A stretch of 64,000 nucleotides of DNA from Allobacillus saliphilus (GCF_018138385.1 NZ_JAGSIE010000007.1:1-64000), one strand, 5' to 3'; shown: positions 16,730-25,824, counted from the stretch's first letter. A program made the numbers and translations. The notes: generated from the letters alone by a model not told the origin.

Positions 16730-17956
16730 TTAAGAATCACTCATTCGATTCATTCGATTTTTTAAATAAAACGTTTCAAACAAAATTGTTAATACAATGG
16801 CTAAACTCGTAAAAATTAATGCATTGCCAATATTTCCAAACCAAATATAGACAGGGAATATCACTAAAATTTGAATGATCATTAACAATAAGATTATTTG
16901 ATGGATTGCTTTTTTCCGTACGGATTCAGACACTGGATACAATCGAATCCAATCCAACCCTTTATGATGATGATAAATCGTGATGAACTGAAATCCACTG
17001 ACGAATAACAATAAAAGGCTAAAGAAAATCTTTCCCCAGAATAATGGTATCCAGTACACAAAAAAGATTGATAAAAGAATTAAACGAAAGTACATACCAA
17101 AATAGTCACGGCTTCTTAAAAAGGTAATGCTGTACAAATAGAAAAAACTTTGCTCTTGGTTGAAAGATAGTGTACTTGTGACTAGACGAACGAGCCAATG
17201 GCGCTTCTTCGGCTTTTGTTTTAAATTCGGTACATCCGTTGAGAGATTAGCCATCCGATAGAAAAATTGAAGCTTTTCTTCCTCTCTCTCAATCAATAAG
17301 TCCCAAGGGAAGCTATTTCTCACATTGACTTGTGTATAGTGAACGAACATAATCCCTATAAACACAATTGCCGCCATGGCCGCTAACGTCCAAACCTCAG
17401 ATACAACAAAAAACACAAACAATGTATTGACCACCAAACGTACGCCGTAATCAACGTAGTGATAAGAGTTATCCCGCGTTTTTTGGGCAAACCAGGTTGC
17501 TAGTAAGTTGCCTATCTTTAAAACGACAAGAAATGCAAATAATCCTAGCACATGGCCAATTGATATATCTTCCTTGACTGTCATCATTAGTGGCGTTAAG
17601 GCAAATAAAAAGAGAGCTAACCAATAACCTTGGATGATCAAACTATAAATAAAAGCATTTCTCATATATGGTTTCATCGCATCTTCAATTGGCAATAAAA
17701 ACACTTCATCTGCTTGTCTCAAAAACGTACGGACGGAACTAAATGTAACGAGGAAACCAAATATAATGGCCGCCATCCATTCGACAGGAAAGTTTGGTGG
17801 AACCGTTTGTAACCATTGTTGATAAAAGTAAGCAAACGCGGCGACAAAGAAAATTAGCGCAAAAGCTAAATGGTCATTGAACATGAGCTTCAGGTAACGG
17901 CTAAGCATTTTTATATGTTGATTAAATCGATCCTTCCATAACTGATTGGTGTTCAT
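16730..17956 (-). CDS. ecsB: ABC transporter permease EcsB
   Basis: The membrane subunit partnering EcsA. 408 aa with about eight to nine helices in clusters and a cytosolic loop near residues 215-255 (LLIEREEEKLQFFYRMANL). The N terminus begins with a basic amphipathic segment before the first helix (LAFALIFFVAAFAYFYQQWL). In B. subtilis EcsAB affects protein secretion, competence and regulated intramembrane proteolysis; its transported substrate is uncertain. It follows ecsA by 1 bp, so expression is coupled. There is no ecsC homologue after it; the next gene is the Nramp-like transporter. Confidence 0.92.
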   Translation of the reverse strand: MNTNQLWKDRFNQHIKMLSRYLKLMFNDHLAFALIFFVAAFAYFYQQWLQTVPPNFPVEWMAAIIFGFLVTFSSVRTFLRQADEVFLLPIEDAMKPYMRNAFIYSLIIQGYWLALFLFALTPLMMTVKEDISIGHVLGLFAFLVVLKIGNLLATWFAQKTRDNSYHYVDYGVRLVVNTLFVFFVVSEVWTLAAMAAIVFIGIMFVHYTQVNVRNSFPWDLLIEREEEKLQFFYRMANLSTDVPNLKQKPKKRHWLVRLVTSTLSFNQEQSFFYLYSITFLRSRDYFGMYFRLILLSIFFVYWIPLFWGKIFFSLLLLFVSGFQFITIYHHHKGLDWIRLYPVSESVRKKAIHQIILLLMIIQILVIFPVYIWFGNIGNALIFTSLAIVLTILFETFYLKNRMNRMSDS

Positions 17957-17957
17957 C

Positions 17958-18695
17958 TTATCCCTCGTCTCTCGTTAAACGTACATAGAGATCGTCCAAA
18001 CTAGCACCTGGCATCTTAAACTCATCTTGCAGTTCTCGTAGCGTTCCTTTTGCACGGATTTTCCCATCGTGCAAGATAATGAACCGGTCGCAATAACGTT
18101 CAGCGGTTGCCAATATATGCGTCGACATCAAGACACCCGCTCCCTGCTCCTTCATTTCATTCATCGTATCTAAGTAAGATTGAATTCCTAAAGGATCCAA
18201 GCCGACAAACGGCTCGTCCACAATATAAAGTGAAGGTTTAACTAAAAAAGCACACATGATCATCACTTTTTGACGCATCCCTTTCGAAAAGTGCACTGGA
18301 AACCAATTCCGTTTAGACTCTAAGCGGAATTCCTTCAATAAAAAGCCAACGCGTTCATCATATGTCTTTTTATCTAAACCGTAAGCCATCCCTGTTAAAT
18401 GCAAGTGCTCATCCAATGTCAATTCTTCGTACAGCATAGGCATCTCAGGTATGTAGGCAAACTCTCGTCGATACGTCTCCAAATCATCATGGATGGTTTG
18501 TCCATTTATTTCGACGCTACCTTGTTTAGGTGTCATCAACCCGATAATATGTTTGATGGTTGTACTTTTACCTGCACCATTCAAGCCGATTAATCCAACA
18601 ACTTCGCCTTTTTTCACATGAAAGGTCAGACCATGTAACACATGATCTCTCGTGTATCCGCCGACCAAATTTTCAATTCGCAATAAATCTTCCAA
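17958..18695 (-). CDS. ecsA: ABC transporter ATP-binding protein EcsA
   Basis: Cytosolic ATPase of the EcsAB transporter, 245 aa. Walker A GLNGAGKSTT at about 37-46, signature FSKGMRQKV near 140, Walker B LYIVDEPF near 161, and the switch His in MSTHIL. Start is a TTG with AGGGA five bases upstream; there is no other candidate before the stop in that frame. It is divergent from hit, as in B. subtilis, and directly followed by ecsB. Confidence 0.93.
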   Translation of the reverse strand: MEDLLRIENLVGGYTRDHVLHGLTFHVKKGEVVGLIGLNGAGKSTTIKHIIGLMTPKQGSVEINGQTIHDDLETYRREFAYIPEMPMLYEELTLDEHLHLTGMAYGLDKKTYDERVGFLLKEFRLESKRNWFPVHFSKGMRQKVMIMCAFLVKPSLYIVDEPFVGLDPLGIQSYLDTMNEMKEQGAGVLMSTHILATAERYCDRFIILHDGKIRAKGTLRELQDEFKMPGASLDDLYVRLTRDEG

Positions 18696-18839
18696 CTAGA
18701 TCCCTCACTTCTTCGCAAAAGCTATCTTTTACTATCATAACAAAAAATAAAACGCTTTTGATAAATATGTGTTTTTCTCCTGTCATTCGACATTGAGTTA
18801 CGCTACAATTGAATTAGATGATTAATAAGGAGGAGTTTC

Positions 18840-19259
18840 ATGTCTGACTGTATTTTTTGTAAAATTATTGATGGCGAACTACCATCAGCAAAAGTTTATG
18901 AAGATGAAAACGTTTATGCTTTCATGGATATCGGACAGGTTACGGAAGGCCATGTCTTATTAATTCCAAAAAAGCATTATGAAAACATTTATGAGATGGA
19001 TGAAAAAACAGCCTCCGATTTATTTAAAGTTGCACCAAAAATTGCGAATGGCATTAAGGAAGCATTTAATCCAAAAGGTATGAATTTAGTAAATAATAAC
19101 GGTTCTTTCGCTGATCAAAGCGTCTTCCATTTTCACCTACACTTCTTACCTCGTTTTGACGAAAACGACGGTTTAAAGGTAAGCTGGGAACAACATAGTG
19201 ATGAATATACACCAGATAAACTCAAACAGCTTGCAGAGAAGATTTCATCAGCATTATAA
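18840..19259 (+). CDS. hit: HIT family nucleotide-binding protein Hit
   Basis: A 139-aa histidine-triad protein, likely a purine nucleoside phosphoramidase or dinucleotide hydrolase as in the HINT/Fhit families. It has an N-terminal zinc-type CIFC at residues 4-7 and the catalytic triad HFHLHF near 97-102, followed by LPRF. AAGGAGG lies just upstream of the ATG. Divergent from ecsAB and followed by its own strong terminator; B. subtilis hit has the same position. Confidence 0.92.
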   Translation: MSDCIFCKIIDGELPSAKVYEDENVYAFMDIGQVTEGHVLLIPKKHYENIYEMDEKTASDLFKVAPKIANGIKEAFNPKGMNLVNNNGSFADQSVFHFHLHFLPRFDENDGLKVSWEQHSDEYTPDKLKQLAEKISSAL

Positions 19260-19282
19260 ATTACAAAAGGTATACAAAATGA

Positions 19283-19317
19283 CTACCAAGTTGGTTTCAA
19301 CTTGGTAGCCATTTTTT
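19283..19317 (+). terminator. Terminator of hit
   Basis: A perfect 11-bp stem, CTACCAAGTTG (19283-19293) with CAACTTGGTAG (19298-19308), 4-nt loop, then CCATTTTTT. Confidence 0.92.
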
Positions 19318-19395
19318 AGTCACAGGAAAAACAGTGCTTTTAAGATACGATTACTGAAAAACTTGAGGATTATTTCCATTCAACATCGGGAAAAA

Positions 19396-19404
19396 TGATA
19401 TAAT
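19396..19404 (+). promoter_or_regulatory. Extended -10 element for yhaH
   Basis: TGATATAAT (19396-19404) matches the extended -10 consensus exactly. No convincing -35 lies 17 bp upstream. It is about 30 bp before the yhaH start. Confidence 0.5.
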
Positions 19405-19434
19405 GACAATGAGAAAAGAAAGGGGTTAGGTAAT

Positions 19435-19812
19435 ATGGTAAATGGAAAATCACTTGTATTAGGTGTCGTCGTCGGTAGTGTTGTTGGTGCGTCGATCTCA
19501 TTATTAACTGCTCCGAATTCTGGCGAAGAATTTCGAGGAAAAGTGAAAGATCAAAGTAGCCGACTAAAAGATTTAGCAAATCAATTACAAGAAGACGGCA
19601 TGAGATTGAAAGAACAAATTACAAAGACTTCCCGCGAAGGCGCTGCATTGATGAAAGACCTTTCTCAAGATATAAAAGTCTCTGTGGAAAGTTGGAAAGA
19701 CACCATCGAACCCCATCAAGAAAGTTTACAAAATCATTTAATGCAAATTGAAGATAGTATCAAAGAGTTGGAAGAAAAAATGAACAGTTCTTCAAATCAG
19801 ACGAAAGGATAA
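19435..19812 (+). CDS. yhaH: YtxH family protein, YhaH-like
   Basis: A 125-aa protein with one N-terminal glycine-rich membrane helix (residues 4-25, LVLGVVVGSVVGASISLLTA) followed by the YtxH hallmark P-x-SGEEFRGKV and then a long charged helix predicted to form coiled coil. The family is linked to general stress in Bacillus; molecular function is unknown. GAAAGGGG precedes the ATG. It follows hit on the same strand but has its own promoter element and terminator. Confidence 0.87.
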   Translation: MVNGKSLVLGVVVGSVVGASISLLTAPNSGEEFRGKVKDQSSRLKDLANQLQEDGMRLKEQITKTSREGAALMKDLSQDIKVSVESWKDTIEPHQESLQNHLMQIEDSIKELEEKMNSSSNQTKG

Positions 19813-19899
19813 GTGAAACACGAAAAAAACATTGAACGACTCTCACCTAAAATGTCTTTTGCATTTTTGAGGAAGGAGTCTTCTACCTATAAAAATTAA

Positions 19900-19942
19900 A
19901 ACCTCGTCCTTCGTTAAATACGGAGGTCGAGGTTATTTTTGT
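19900..19942 (+). terminator. Terminator of yhaH
   Basis: AACCTCG (19900-19906) pairs with CGAGGTT (19928-19934), with further partly matched pairs inside, then ATTTTTG. Confidence 0.75.
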
Positions 19943-20025
19943 GCTAAGCTACTATAAGAATGATATTAAATCGTCAACGATTCACCTTATAATCGAACAT
20001 TCTGATGGACCAAAAACAAAATCCC

Positions 20026-20069
20026 GTAAAAAAAACACATATACCAGCATTTCTGCCGGTATATGTGTT
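20026..20069 (-). terminator. Terminator of the opuA operon
   Basis: A perfect 12-bp stem, AACACATATACC (20034-20045) with GGTATATGTGTT (20058-20069). On the minus strand it runs into a run of T from the A-rich block at 20027-20035. Confidence 0.87.
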
Positions 20070-20086
20070 TTATGTCAAACAGTCGA

Positions 20087-21007
20087 TTACTCGACGTCTG
20101 CAGTCCACTCATCAACAAGATCTTGATTTTCTTCTACAAAGGTTGCAGCAGCTTCTTCAGGATCTGTGCCATTATGAATTTCAAGCATTACGTTATTGAA
20201 TTTCTCTTCGCCCCAAGAGAAGTTCTCCAAAACTTTGTAAGCGTTTGGAAGGTCTTCTTCAAGTCCTTGACGTGCCATTGTTTTAATTTCTTCAGCACCA
20301 CCATATACTTCTTTTGGATCTTCAAGATATTTCAAGTCGTATTCAGCAAATTTCCAGTGTGGAGACCAGCCAGTAACAGCAATTGGTTCTTCATTGTCAA
20401 TAGCTTCACCTAAAGCTGTTGCCATCGCACCACTAGAAGAAGTTTGTACTTCCCATCCGTCTAGACCATATTCCTCTACGGAGTTTTCTGATGCTTTTAC
20501 TACACCAGCACCTGGTTCAATACCAGTAATTGTCTGACCCAATTCATCTGCAACTTCTGGTAGGTCTTCAATACTGTCGATGTCCATATAAGAAGGTACT
20601 ACCATACCAATTTTCGCACCATCAAAGTTAGCACCTAAATCAACAACTTGATCTTTGTACTCTTCATATAGATCTCCGTGAGTAGCTGGTAGCCAAGCTG
20701 CGACCATAGCATCTGACTCACCATTAGCAACAGATTGCCACATAACGGCGTTATCGAGTGGAGTAAGTGTTACATCATAACCTAAATCCTCTAACACTTT
20801 ACCTACAACATGTGTAGAAGCGATTTCTGTGTCCCACTCAACATAAACAAGTTCGATCGATTTACCGTCGCCTACATTTGAACCGCTAGAATCTCCGTTA
20901 TCTCCGGCTGATTCACTATCACCATCTGAGCCGCCACACGCTGCAACGATAAGTGTTAATGCTAAAACAGCGATAAACGCAAAACGTTTTCCAACGTTTT
21001 TAAACAT
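20087..21007 (-). CDS. opuAC: Glycine betaine-binding lipoprotein OpuAC
   Basis: Substrate-binding lipoprotein of the OpuA osmoprotectant importer, 306 aa. Signal peptide with lipobox LIVAAC, Cys24 being lipidated; a Gly/Ser/Asp-rich linker (about 25-48) tethers the OpuAC domain. The domain has aromatic residues typical of the betaine cage (YVEWDTE, AVMWQSV, AAWLPATHG, GWSPHWKF). It is very acidic, as expected for an exported protein of a salt-adapted organism. Last gene of opuAA-AB-AC, separated from opuAB by 100 bp with a small hairpin. Confidence 0.93.
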   Translation of the reverse strand: MFKNVGKRFAFIAVLALTLIVAACGGSDGDSESAGDNGDSSGSNVGDGKSIELVYVEWDTEIASTHVVGKVLEDLGYDVTLTPLDNAVMWQSVANGESDAMVAAWLPATHGDLYEEYKDQVVDLGANFDGAKIGMVVPSYMDIDSIEDLPEVADELGQTITGIEPGAGVVKASENSVEEYGLDGWEVQTSSSGAMATALGEAIDNEEPIAVTGWSPHWKFAEYDLKYLEDPKEVYGGAEEIKTMARQGLEEDLPNAYKVLENFSWGEEKFNNVMLEIHNGTDPEEAAATFVEENQDLVDEWTADVE

Positions 21008-21045
21008 ATAAATACTCCCCTTTTCTAATAATAAATATATTGGAT

Positions 21046-21064
21046 CTTTCTCAATAGGAGAAAG
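21046..21064 (-). other. Hairpin between opuAB and opuAC
   Basis: CTTTCTC (21046-21052) pairs perfectly with GAGAAAG (21058-21064) around a 5-nt loop. No T-run follows on the minus strand, so it is unlikely to terminate; it may set mRNA processing or stability and so a higher yield of the binding protein. Function inferred. Confidence 0.4.
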
Positions 21065-21107
21065 TAAATCCCTTCATTAAAATAAAGTTTACTAAAAATC
21101 ATGTTCA

Positions 21108-21950
21108 TTACTGATTCGGTTTATTCAAGTTTTGTGTTAACCGGTCAATAATAATCGCTAAAATAACGATCGCAAAACCGGCTACGAAACCAGCACCTGC
21201 TTCCGCACGTTGAAGTGCAGATAGTACGTTTCTTCCTAGTCCGGAAGCACCGATCATTGATGCGATGACGACCATTGACAAGGAAAGCATAATTGTTTGG
21301 TTGACACCTGCCATAATGGTAGGTTTTGCCATAGGTAGTTCCACCTTAAACAGCTTTTGTTGACCTGTTGCACCAAAAGCATCAGACGCCTCTACCAACT
21401 CTGTTGAAACTTGGCGGATCCCCAAGTTGGTAAAACGGACAACTGGTGGTGTTGCGAAAATAAACGAAGCAAAAACACCAGGTACCATTCCGATTCCAAA
21501 GAAAGCTACTGCTGGAATCAAGTAAACGAATGCAGGCATCGTCTGCATAAAGTCCAAAACTGGCTTAATAATACTTTCAGCTGTATTACTTTTAGACATC
21601 AGTATTCCAACTGGGATACCAATAACAACAGCTAGCAAACTGGAATATAACACTAATGTGAATGTATACATTAGTTCGCTCCACAGTTCTTGGTTTTCAA
21701 TAAATAGCAACCCAATGATTGAAAATACTGCCAACCCAAACTTTTTCCCACTCATAAAGAATGCCAGTACAGCAACTAAGAGTATAATAACTACAGGTGG
21801 AATCATCGATAAATATTCTGCTGTTGTATCCAATAACCACCCAAAATTATCTTTGACAGGATCAAAAAAGAATTCAAATGTATTGGTCACCCATTTAACA
21901 GCTTCATCTACCCATGATGCAATCGGAAGACTTGGTATAAAATCAAGCAT
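21108..21950 (-). CDS. opuAB: Glycine betaine ABC transporter permease OpuAB
   Basis: Membrane subunit of OpuA, 280 aa from the chosen start. An N-terminal amphipathic segment ([20 protein letters not shown]) precedes about seven helices; the coupling motif [20 protein letters not shown] binds the ATPase. The open frame begins at an ATG at 21971 without a ribosome binding site; GGGGTGG lies about 6 bases before the ATG at 21950, which matches OpuAB starts (MLDFIPSLP). It then overlaps the end of opuAA by 8 bp, so translation is coupled. Confidence 0.9.
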   Translation of the reverse strand: MLDFIPSLPIASWVDEAVKWVTNTFEFFFDPVKDNFGWLLDTTAEYLSMIPPVVIILLVAVLAFFMSGKKFGLAVFSIIGLLFIENQELWSELMYTFTLVLYSSLLAVVIGIPVGILMSKSNTAESIIKPVLDFMQTMPAFVYLIPAVAFFGIGMVPGVFASFIFATPPVVRFTNLGIRQVSTELVEASDAFGATGQQKLFKVELPMAKPTIMAGVNQTIMLSLSMVVIASMIGASGLGRNVLSALQRAEAGAGFVAGFAIVILAIIIDRLTQNLNKPNQ

Positions 21951-23145
21951 TGTCTTCCACCCCATTTCCATTCACATTTGCCAAGGCGGCAATTAATGTT
22001 CCACGTACGATAATTCCTCGTAACTTGCCTTCTTCTGTCACCGCAACAGGTACAGGTGAATCATGAATAATATCAAAAATTTCCTGAACTGGGGTTTCCT
22101 TTTCAACCGTTGGCATATCATTCTTAATAATCTCTTTTAGACTTGTCACTTGATTGTTTCTAGCTTCCAATACATCATCCGCATTGACGTACCCTTTTAA
22201 TTGGCGAGTTCGGTCAATGACATATATGCTGGAAAGTCCTTGCTCACGCATTCTTTCTAACGCTACGCGAGGTCCATGCTTATCAAAATCAACTGTTTCT
22301 GGGCGCATCATAATATTTTCTGCCGTCAGTACTTTCGAACGGTCAACATCTTCAACGAATTTTTCTACGTAATCATTCGCTGGATTCATCAAGATTTCTT
22401 CCGGCGTTCCGATCTGAACAATGGAACCGTCTTTCATTAATGCAATTCGGTCACCAATACGCAATGCTTCATCTAAATCATGCGTGATAAAGATAATCGT
22501 CTTCTGCATTTTTTCTTGCAGGTCCATTAGCTCATCTTGCATATCTTTACGAATCAATGGGTCCAAAGCGGAAAAAGCTTCGTCCATAAGCAAAATCTCT
22601 GGATCATTCGCTAAAGCTCTAGCTAGACCAACACGTTGTTGCATACCACCTGATAGCTGGCTTGGATACTGATGGATGAAACTTCCCAGTCCAACAAGCT
22701 CAAGTGCTTCTGTCGCTTTCTTTTCACGTTCTTCTTTATCCATCCCTTGAACTTCCATACCGAATACTGTGTTTTCAAGTACAGTACGGAATGGGAACAG
22801 TCCAAATTTTTGGAATACCATACTCATTTTTTCACGACGCACCCGACGCAATTGTTCTTTATTCATTGTTGATAGGTTATCGTCATGAACATATACATCT
22901 CCGGCAGTTGGATTAATCAATCGGTTCAATAAACGAACGAGCGTTGATTTACCACTTCCTGAGAGTCCCATAATAACAAATACTTCTCCAGCTTCTACCT
23001 GGAATTTCGCACGGTTTACACCTACCGTACAGCCTGTTTTCTTTAAAATTTCTTCTTTGGAAAGGCCTTCATCTAACAGAGATAAAGCTTCTTTAGATCT
23101 CTTCCCAAATATTTTCGATAAATTATCTACTTCAATAACAGGCAA
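21943..23145 (-). CDS. opuAA: Glycine betaine ABC transporter ATPase OpuAA
   Basis: ATPase of the OpuA importer, about 400 aa. Walker [11 protein letters not shown]-loop QKFGLFPF, signature LSGGMQQRV, Walker [13 protein letters not shown], and switch His in ITHDLDEA. Two CBS domains at the C terminus (from about residue 275) sense ionic strength or a nucleotide in related OpuA proteins. The open frame begins at a GTG (23154) inside the ribosome binding site; GAGAGGTGA is better spaced for the TTG at 23145, which gives [14 protein letters not shown]. First gene of the operon, divergent from the GbsR-type gene. Confidence 0.92.
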   Translation of the reverse strand: MPVIEVDNLSKIFGKRSKEALSLLDEGLSKEEILKKTGCTVGVNRAKFQVEAGEVFVIMGLSGSGKSTLVRLLNRLINPTAGDVYVHDDNLSTMNKEQLRRVRREKMSMVFQKFGLFPFRTVLENTVFGMEVQGMDKEEREKKATEALELVGLGSFIHQYPSQLSGGMQQRVGLARALANDPEILLMDEAFSALDPLIRKDMQDELMDLQEKMQKTIIFITHDLDEALRIGDRIALMKDGSIVQIGTPEEILMNPANDYVEKFVEDVDRSKVLTAENIMMRPETVDFDKHGPRVALERMREQGLSSIYVIDRTRQLKGYVNADDVLEARNNQVTSLKEIIKNDMPTVEKETPVQEIFDIIHDSPVPVAVTEEGKLRGIIVRGTLIAALANVNGNGVEDNA

Positions 23146-23236
23146 TTCTCTCACCTCTCTTATTTTCTCTTTTTCAAATTTAAATGTATTACTTATGGAC
23201 TAATTTGTAACCGATCTGTAATACAACACTCTTTAT

Positions 23237-23265
23237 ACTATAGAGGTAAACATTTGAAAGTTCAA
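23237..23265 (-). promoter_or_regulatory. SigA-type promoter of opuAA-AB-AC
   Basis: On the minus strand, TTGAAC (23265-23260), a 17-bp spacer, and TATAGT (23242-23237). It lies about 90 bp before opuAA, leaving a leader of roughly 85 nt. Confidence 0.65.
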
Positions 23266-23299
23266 CGTCTAAATACAGTCGTATCAGTCCATTATTTCT

Positions 23300-23317
23300 G
23301 TACAGTTTAAACTGTAC
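23300..23317. promoter_or_regulatory. Perfect 18-bp palindrome, candidate GbsR operator
   Basis: GTACAGTTTAAACTGTAC reads the same on both strands. It lies in the intergenic region between opuAA (minus) and the GbsR-type gene (plus), 35 bp upstream of the opu -35 box. An operator for the adjacent regulator is the simplest reading, but this is inference. Confidence 0.6.
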
Positions 23318-23442
23318 GAACTTACCAAAGGAAATACTTTAAAATACGTTACATAACTCTTTTTTACTCCCAACATTGCTGTTTTTAATTTTTGTAATAA
23401 TTTAGTATGGTGAATATTAGCAGAGCCAGGAGGTCATTAACT

Positions 23443-23940
23443 ATGACGATGGAAAACTATACTGAACAACTTACTGACATTCATAATGAAGTCATATCGG
23501 AATTCTCTAAAACATTAGAAATGTTTGCTTTGAACCCCTCTGAATCACAATTATTTGTCACTCTGTACTTAAGTGATCGTCCAATGAACTTAGATGAAAT
23601 GAAAGAAGCTTTAGGTAAAAGCAAAACAGCAATGAGCAATGCAACTCGAACATTACTCGATTTTAATTTGATTGAGAGAGTCTGGAAAAAAGGCGAGCGA
23701 AAAGATTTATATAAAGCTAAAAAAGATCTTTACTATAAATTCATGAAAGCATATGTGCGTAGATGGCTTGATGCGATTGAACAACAAAAAAACAATCTGA
23801 ATTTTATTGAAAACAAACTGCAGGATTTAAGTAATTCTGAGGAGCGGGCTTTTATTGAAGAAAAAATCCATGAGGCCATTTTATTTCACAAGTCACTCGA
23901 AGAAGTATTTAAACAATTAAATCAGCACAAGACTGAATGA
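23443..23940 (+). CDS. GbsR-type transcriptional repressor
   Basis: A 165-aa winged-helix regulator of the GbsR/OpcR (MarR-related) family, which controls osmoprotectant uptake and choline metabolism in Bacillus. The helix-turn-helix lies around residues 40-75 (MKEALGKSKTAMSNATRTLLDFNLIERVW), with the wing KKGERKDLYKA. A long charged C-terminal helical region likely dimerises. The open frame has an earlier ATG at 23407; AGGAGGT is 8 bases from the ATG at 23443, chosen here. Divergent position to opuA suggests it represses that operon. Confidence 0.85.
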   Translation: MTMENYTEQLTDIHNEVISEFSKTLEMFALNPSESQLFVTLYLSDRPMNLDEMKEALGKSKTAMSNATRTLLDFNLIERVWKKGERKDLYKAKKDLYYKFMKAYVRRWLDAIEQQKNNLNFIENKLQDLSNSEERAFIEEKIHEAILFHKSLEEVFKQLNQHKTE

Positions 23941-23971
23941 CTATTCTACAACGACTAGGATAGTCTTTTTG
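23939..23971 (+). terminator. Terminator of the GbsR-type gene
   Basis: GACTATTCT (23939-23947) pairs with AGGATAGTC (23957-23965), one wobble, then TTTTTG. The stem begins inside the stop codon. Confidence 0.8.
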
Positions 23972-24213
23972 CTACATGAAGACCCTAGTTTCATTCCTTT
24001 GTATATAACATATTAAAAAATCTTCATCTTAACAATACCCGAAAATTTCTTACTATAAACCTCTTTTACACAACCATTCTTATACAATGCTTATTTATAG
24101 TATGTTACTATATTGAAAGAAGTAGTCACTTACGGTTTTACTCGATAAAGCTGTCTTTGTTCCCCATTTGCTGAGATTTTATCATTCATTTATTTTTCGA
24201 AGGAGTAGTCAGC

Positions 24214-24735
24214 GTGAAAAATGAATCCTATTCTTTACAAGAATCTTTAATTTACGCCCATAAAATGGCGCAATTGACGAAAGCAATTTGGAAGCGTGTT
24301 GAGAAAGATTGGCAAGAGTGGATCAAGCCGTACAATTTGAACATCAATGAGCATCATATTTTGCTAATCGCTTATCATTTGGATGGTGTTTCAATTTCTG
24401 AAGTTTCAAAACTAGGTATTATGCATGTTTCAACGGCTTTTAACTTCTCAAAAAAGTTGGAGACTAGAGGGTTAGTCAGATTATCAAAAAAAGTGAATGA
24501 TAAAAGAAGCACATACGTTGAATTGACCGATGAAGGACGAGAATTATTTATCGAAACAATGCAAGAGATGGATCCCGAAAAAAATTCAATTGTTTCTGCC
24601 TCTCTTTCTCTACGATCTGAAGGCGGAAATTTCCCGGAATTTGAAGAACTCGAGACAATTGTTGAAGAGCTCTATGGTGCGGATTACATCGATATTTTAA
24701 ACCGTTCCTTATCGCGTGTAAAAAGAAAATATTAA
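24214..24735 (+). CDS. hpr: Transition-state regulator Hpr (ScoC)
   Basis: MarR-family DNA-binding protein of 173 aa, the repressor of extracellular proteases, sporulation and some peptide transporters in B. subtilis. Winged helix: NEHHILLIAYHLDGVSISEVSK with recognition helix HVSTAFNFSKKLETRGLV (about 80-97) and wing KKVNDKRSTYVELTDEG. The N-terminal SLQESLIYAHKMAQLTKAIWK and the C-terminal SRVKRKY are characteristic of Hpr. GAAGGAG precedes a GTG start. It lies between yhaH/opuA and prsA, comparable to B. subtilis. Confidence 0.92.
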   Translation: MKNESYSLQESLIYAHKMAQLTKAIWKRVEKDWQEWIKPYNLNINEHHILLIAYHLDGVSISEVSKLGIMHVSTAFNFSKKLETRGLVRLSKKVNDKRSTYVELTDEGRELFIETMQEMDPEKNSIVSASLSLRSEGGNFPEFEELETIVEELYGADYIDILNRSLSRVKRKY

Positions 24736-24849
24736 ATTTATGAAATTAGGCTTGAATTTTCTTTCTATAGGGCGTATTATTCGAGAGGTAAATGCATATT
24801 GCATATAAAAGGAATCTATTATTCTTTTCTCTTGAATGGGGGTTTTAAC

Positions 24850-25389
24850 ATGACTTGCTGGAAAACAGTGAACGTTACGAAAGAAATCGGTCAGAACAGA
24901 TTACTACTATTATCAATCCTAACAGCCATTTTAGCCTTTATCGTTTTATATATGCCGTTTTCTATTGTATTTCAACACATTCAATTGACTGAACCTCCTT
25001 TTGCGTCTGTCGTGATTAGCTTATTTTTGTTGCCAATTATGCATAAATTAATGCATGTGGCTCCTATATTATTTACGAATAAAACAATCCACCTTAAATG
25101 GAAAGTAAAGTATAAAGTCATTGTTTCATTGAGAGCACAAATGGAATCAACGTTATCTAAGAAAACGTCTATTCTATCAATTATTGCACCAACTTTGATT
25201 ATTACACTACCTTTAATTATACTTGCTTACTATATTCCGACTTATCACCCAATATTATTGTTCATGGCAGCCATCCACATTGGCATGTCTTTACACGATT
25301 GGTTGACGTTGTTTTCAATACTTCGGGCTCCAAAAAAATCTGTTATTGAGAAATCGCAAAATGAGTTTGATATACTAGTACGAGACTAA
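24850..25389 (+). CDS. DUF3267-like membrane protein, altered zincin motif
   Basis: A 179-aa protein with about four hydrophobic helices (roughly 17-42, 52-64, 119-143 and 147-160). The segment LLPIMHKLMHVAPI carries HKLMH (H65, H69), where DUF3267 putative metallopeptidases usually have HExxH; the catalytic Glu is Lys here. A later SLHDWLTL could supply a third ligand. GGGGG lies about 7 bases before the ATG at 24850; the longer frame from 24799 lacks a ribosome binding site. Assignment to DUF3267 is by motif and layout only. It follows hpr and precedes a small membrane gene on the same strand. Confidence 0.6.
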   Translation: MTCWKTVNVTKEIGQNRLLLLSILTAILAFIVLYMPFSIVFQHIQLTEPPFASVVISLFLLPIMHKLMHVAPILFTNKTIHLKWKVKYKVIVSLRAQMESTLSKKTSILSIIAPTLIITLPLIILAYYIPTYHPILLFMAAIHIGMSLHDWLTLFSILRAPKKSVIEKSQNEFDILVRD

Positions 25390-25421
25390 ATTGTTTAGAC
25401 CGAAGTTGGGAGGTACAAGAA

Positions 25422-25604
25422 ATGTTTTATTTTTATATCGGATTTGCGTTGTTTATCTTCTATTCATTTAATTCGTTGACGCACAAATTTTGTACCAAAT
25501 CAGAAATGTCAGCAGAGAAAAGTAGTAAAGTATACCGGACGATTAATGTCTCAATGCTTATTCTATTATTCTCTTCCTATTATGAAGTATTTCATCTCTA
25601 CTAA
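25422..25604 (+). CDS. Small two-helix membrane protein
   Basis: A 60-aa protein with hydrophobic helices at about 2-18 and 44-57 and a polar centre (KFCTKSEMSAEKSSKVYRT). GGGAGG sits 7 bases before the ATG. It lies 32 bp behind the DUF3267-like gene and ends at a terminator, so the two are probably one unit. No family recognised; by position it corresponds to the small unknown genes between hpr and prsA in relatives. Confidence 0.6.
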   Translation: MFYFYIGFALFIFYSFNSLTHKFCTKSEMSAEKSSKVYRTINVSMLILLFSSYYEVFHLY

Positions 25605-25615
25605 AATTTAATGTG

Positions 25616-25649
25616 AAAGACGTGTCGGTGAACGGCTCGTCTTTTTTTA
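25616..25649 (+). terminator. Terminator after the 60-aa membrane gene
   Basis: AAAGACG (25616-25622) pairs with CGTCTTT (25638-25644), followed by TTTTATTG. Confidence 0.8.
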
Positions 25650-25768
25650 TTGTCAAATTGCTTAGCTTAAACCATCAATTTAATTACGCGGCTGTTGAGC
25701 GCCGTCAAAATACGCACACGAACCAGTACACATTCGTCATGCAAACTATCGATTAAGTTTTACTATGT

Positions 25769-25801
25769 AAAAACTGACCTTGGAAAGCCTCCAAGGTCAG
25801 T
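25769..25801 (-). terminator. Terminator of the YjcZ-type gene
   Basis: A perfect 12-bp stem, ACTGACCTTGGA (25773-25784) with TCCAAGGTCAGT (25790-25801), 5-nt loop. On the minus strand it runs into TTTTTACATAG. The stretch 25650-25768 holds nothing else I can recognise. Confidence 0.78.
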
Positions 25802-25824
25802 CTCTTTCGTCTACGTTCTCCTCT

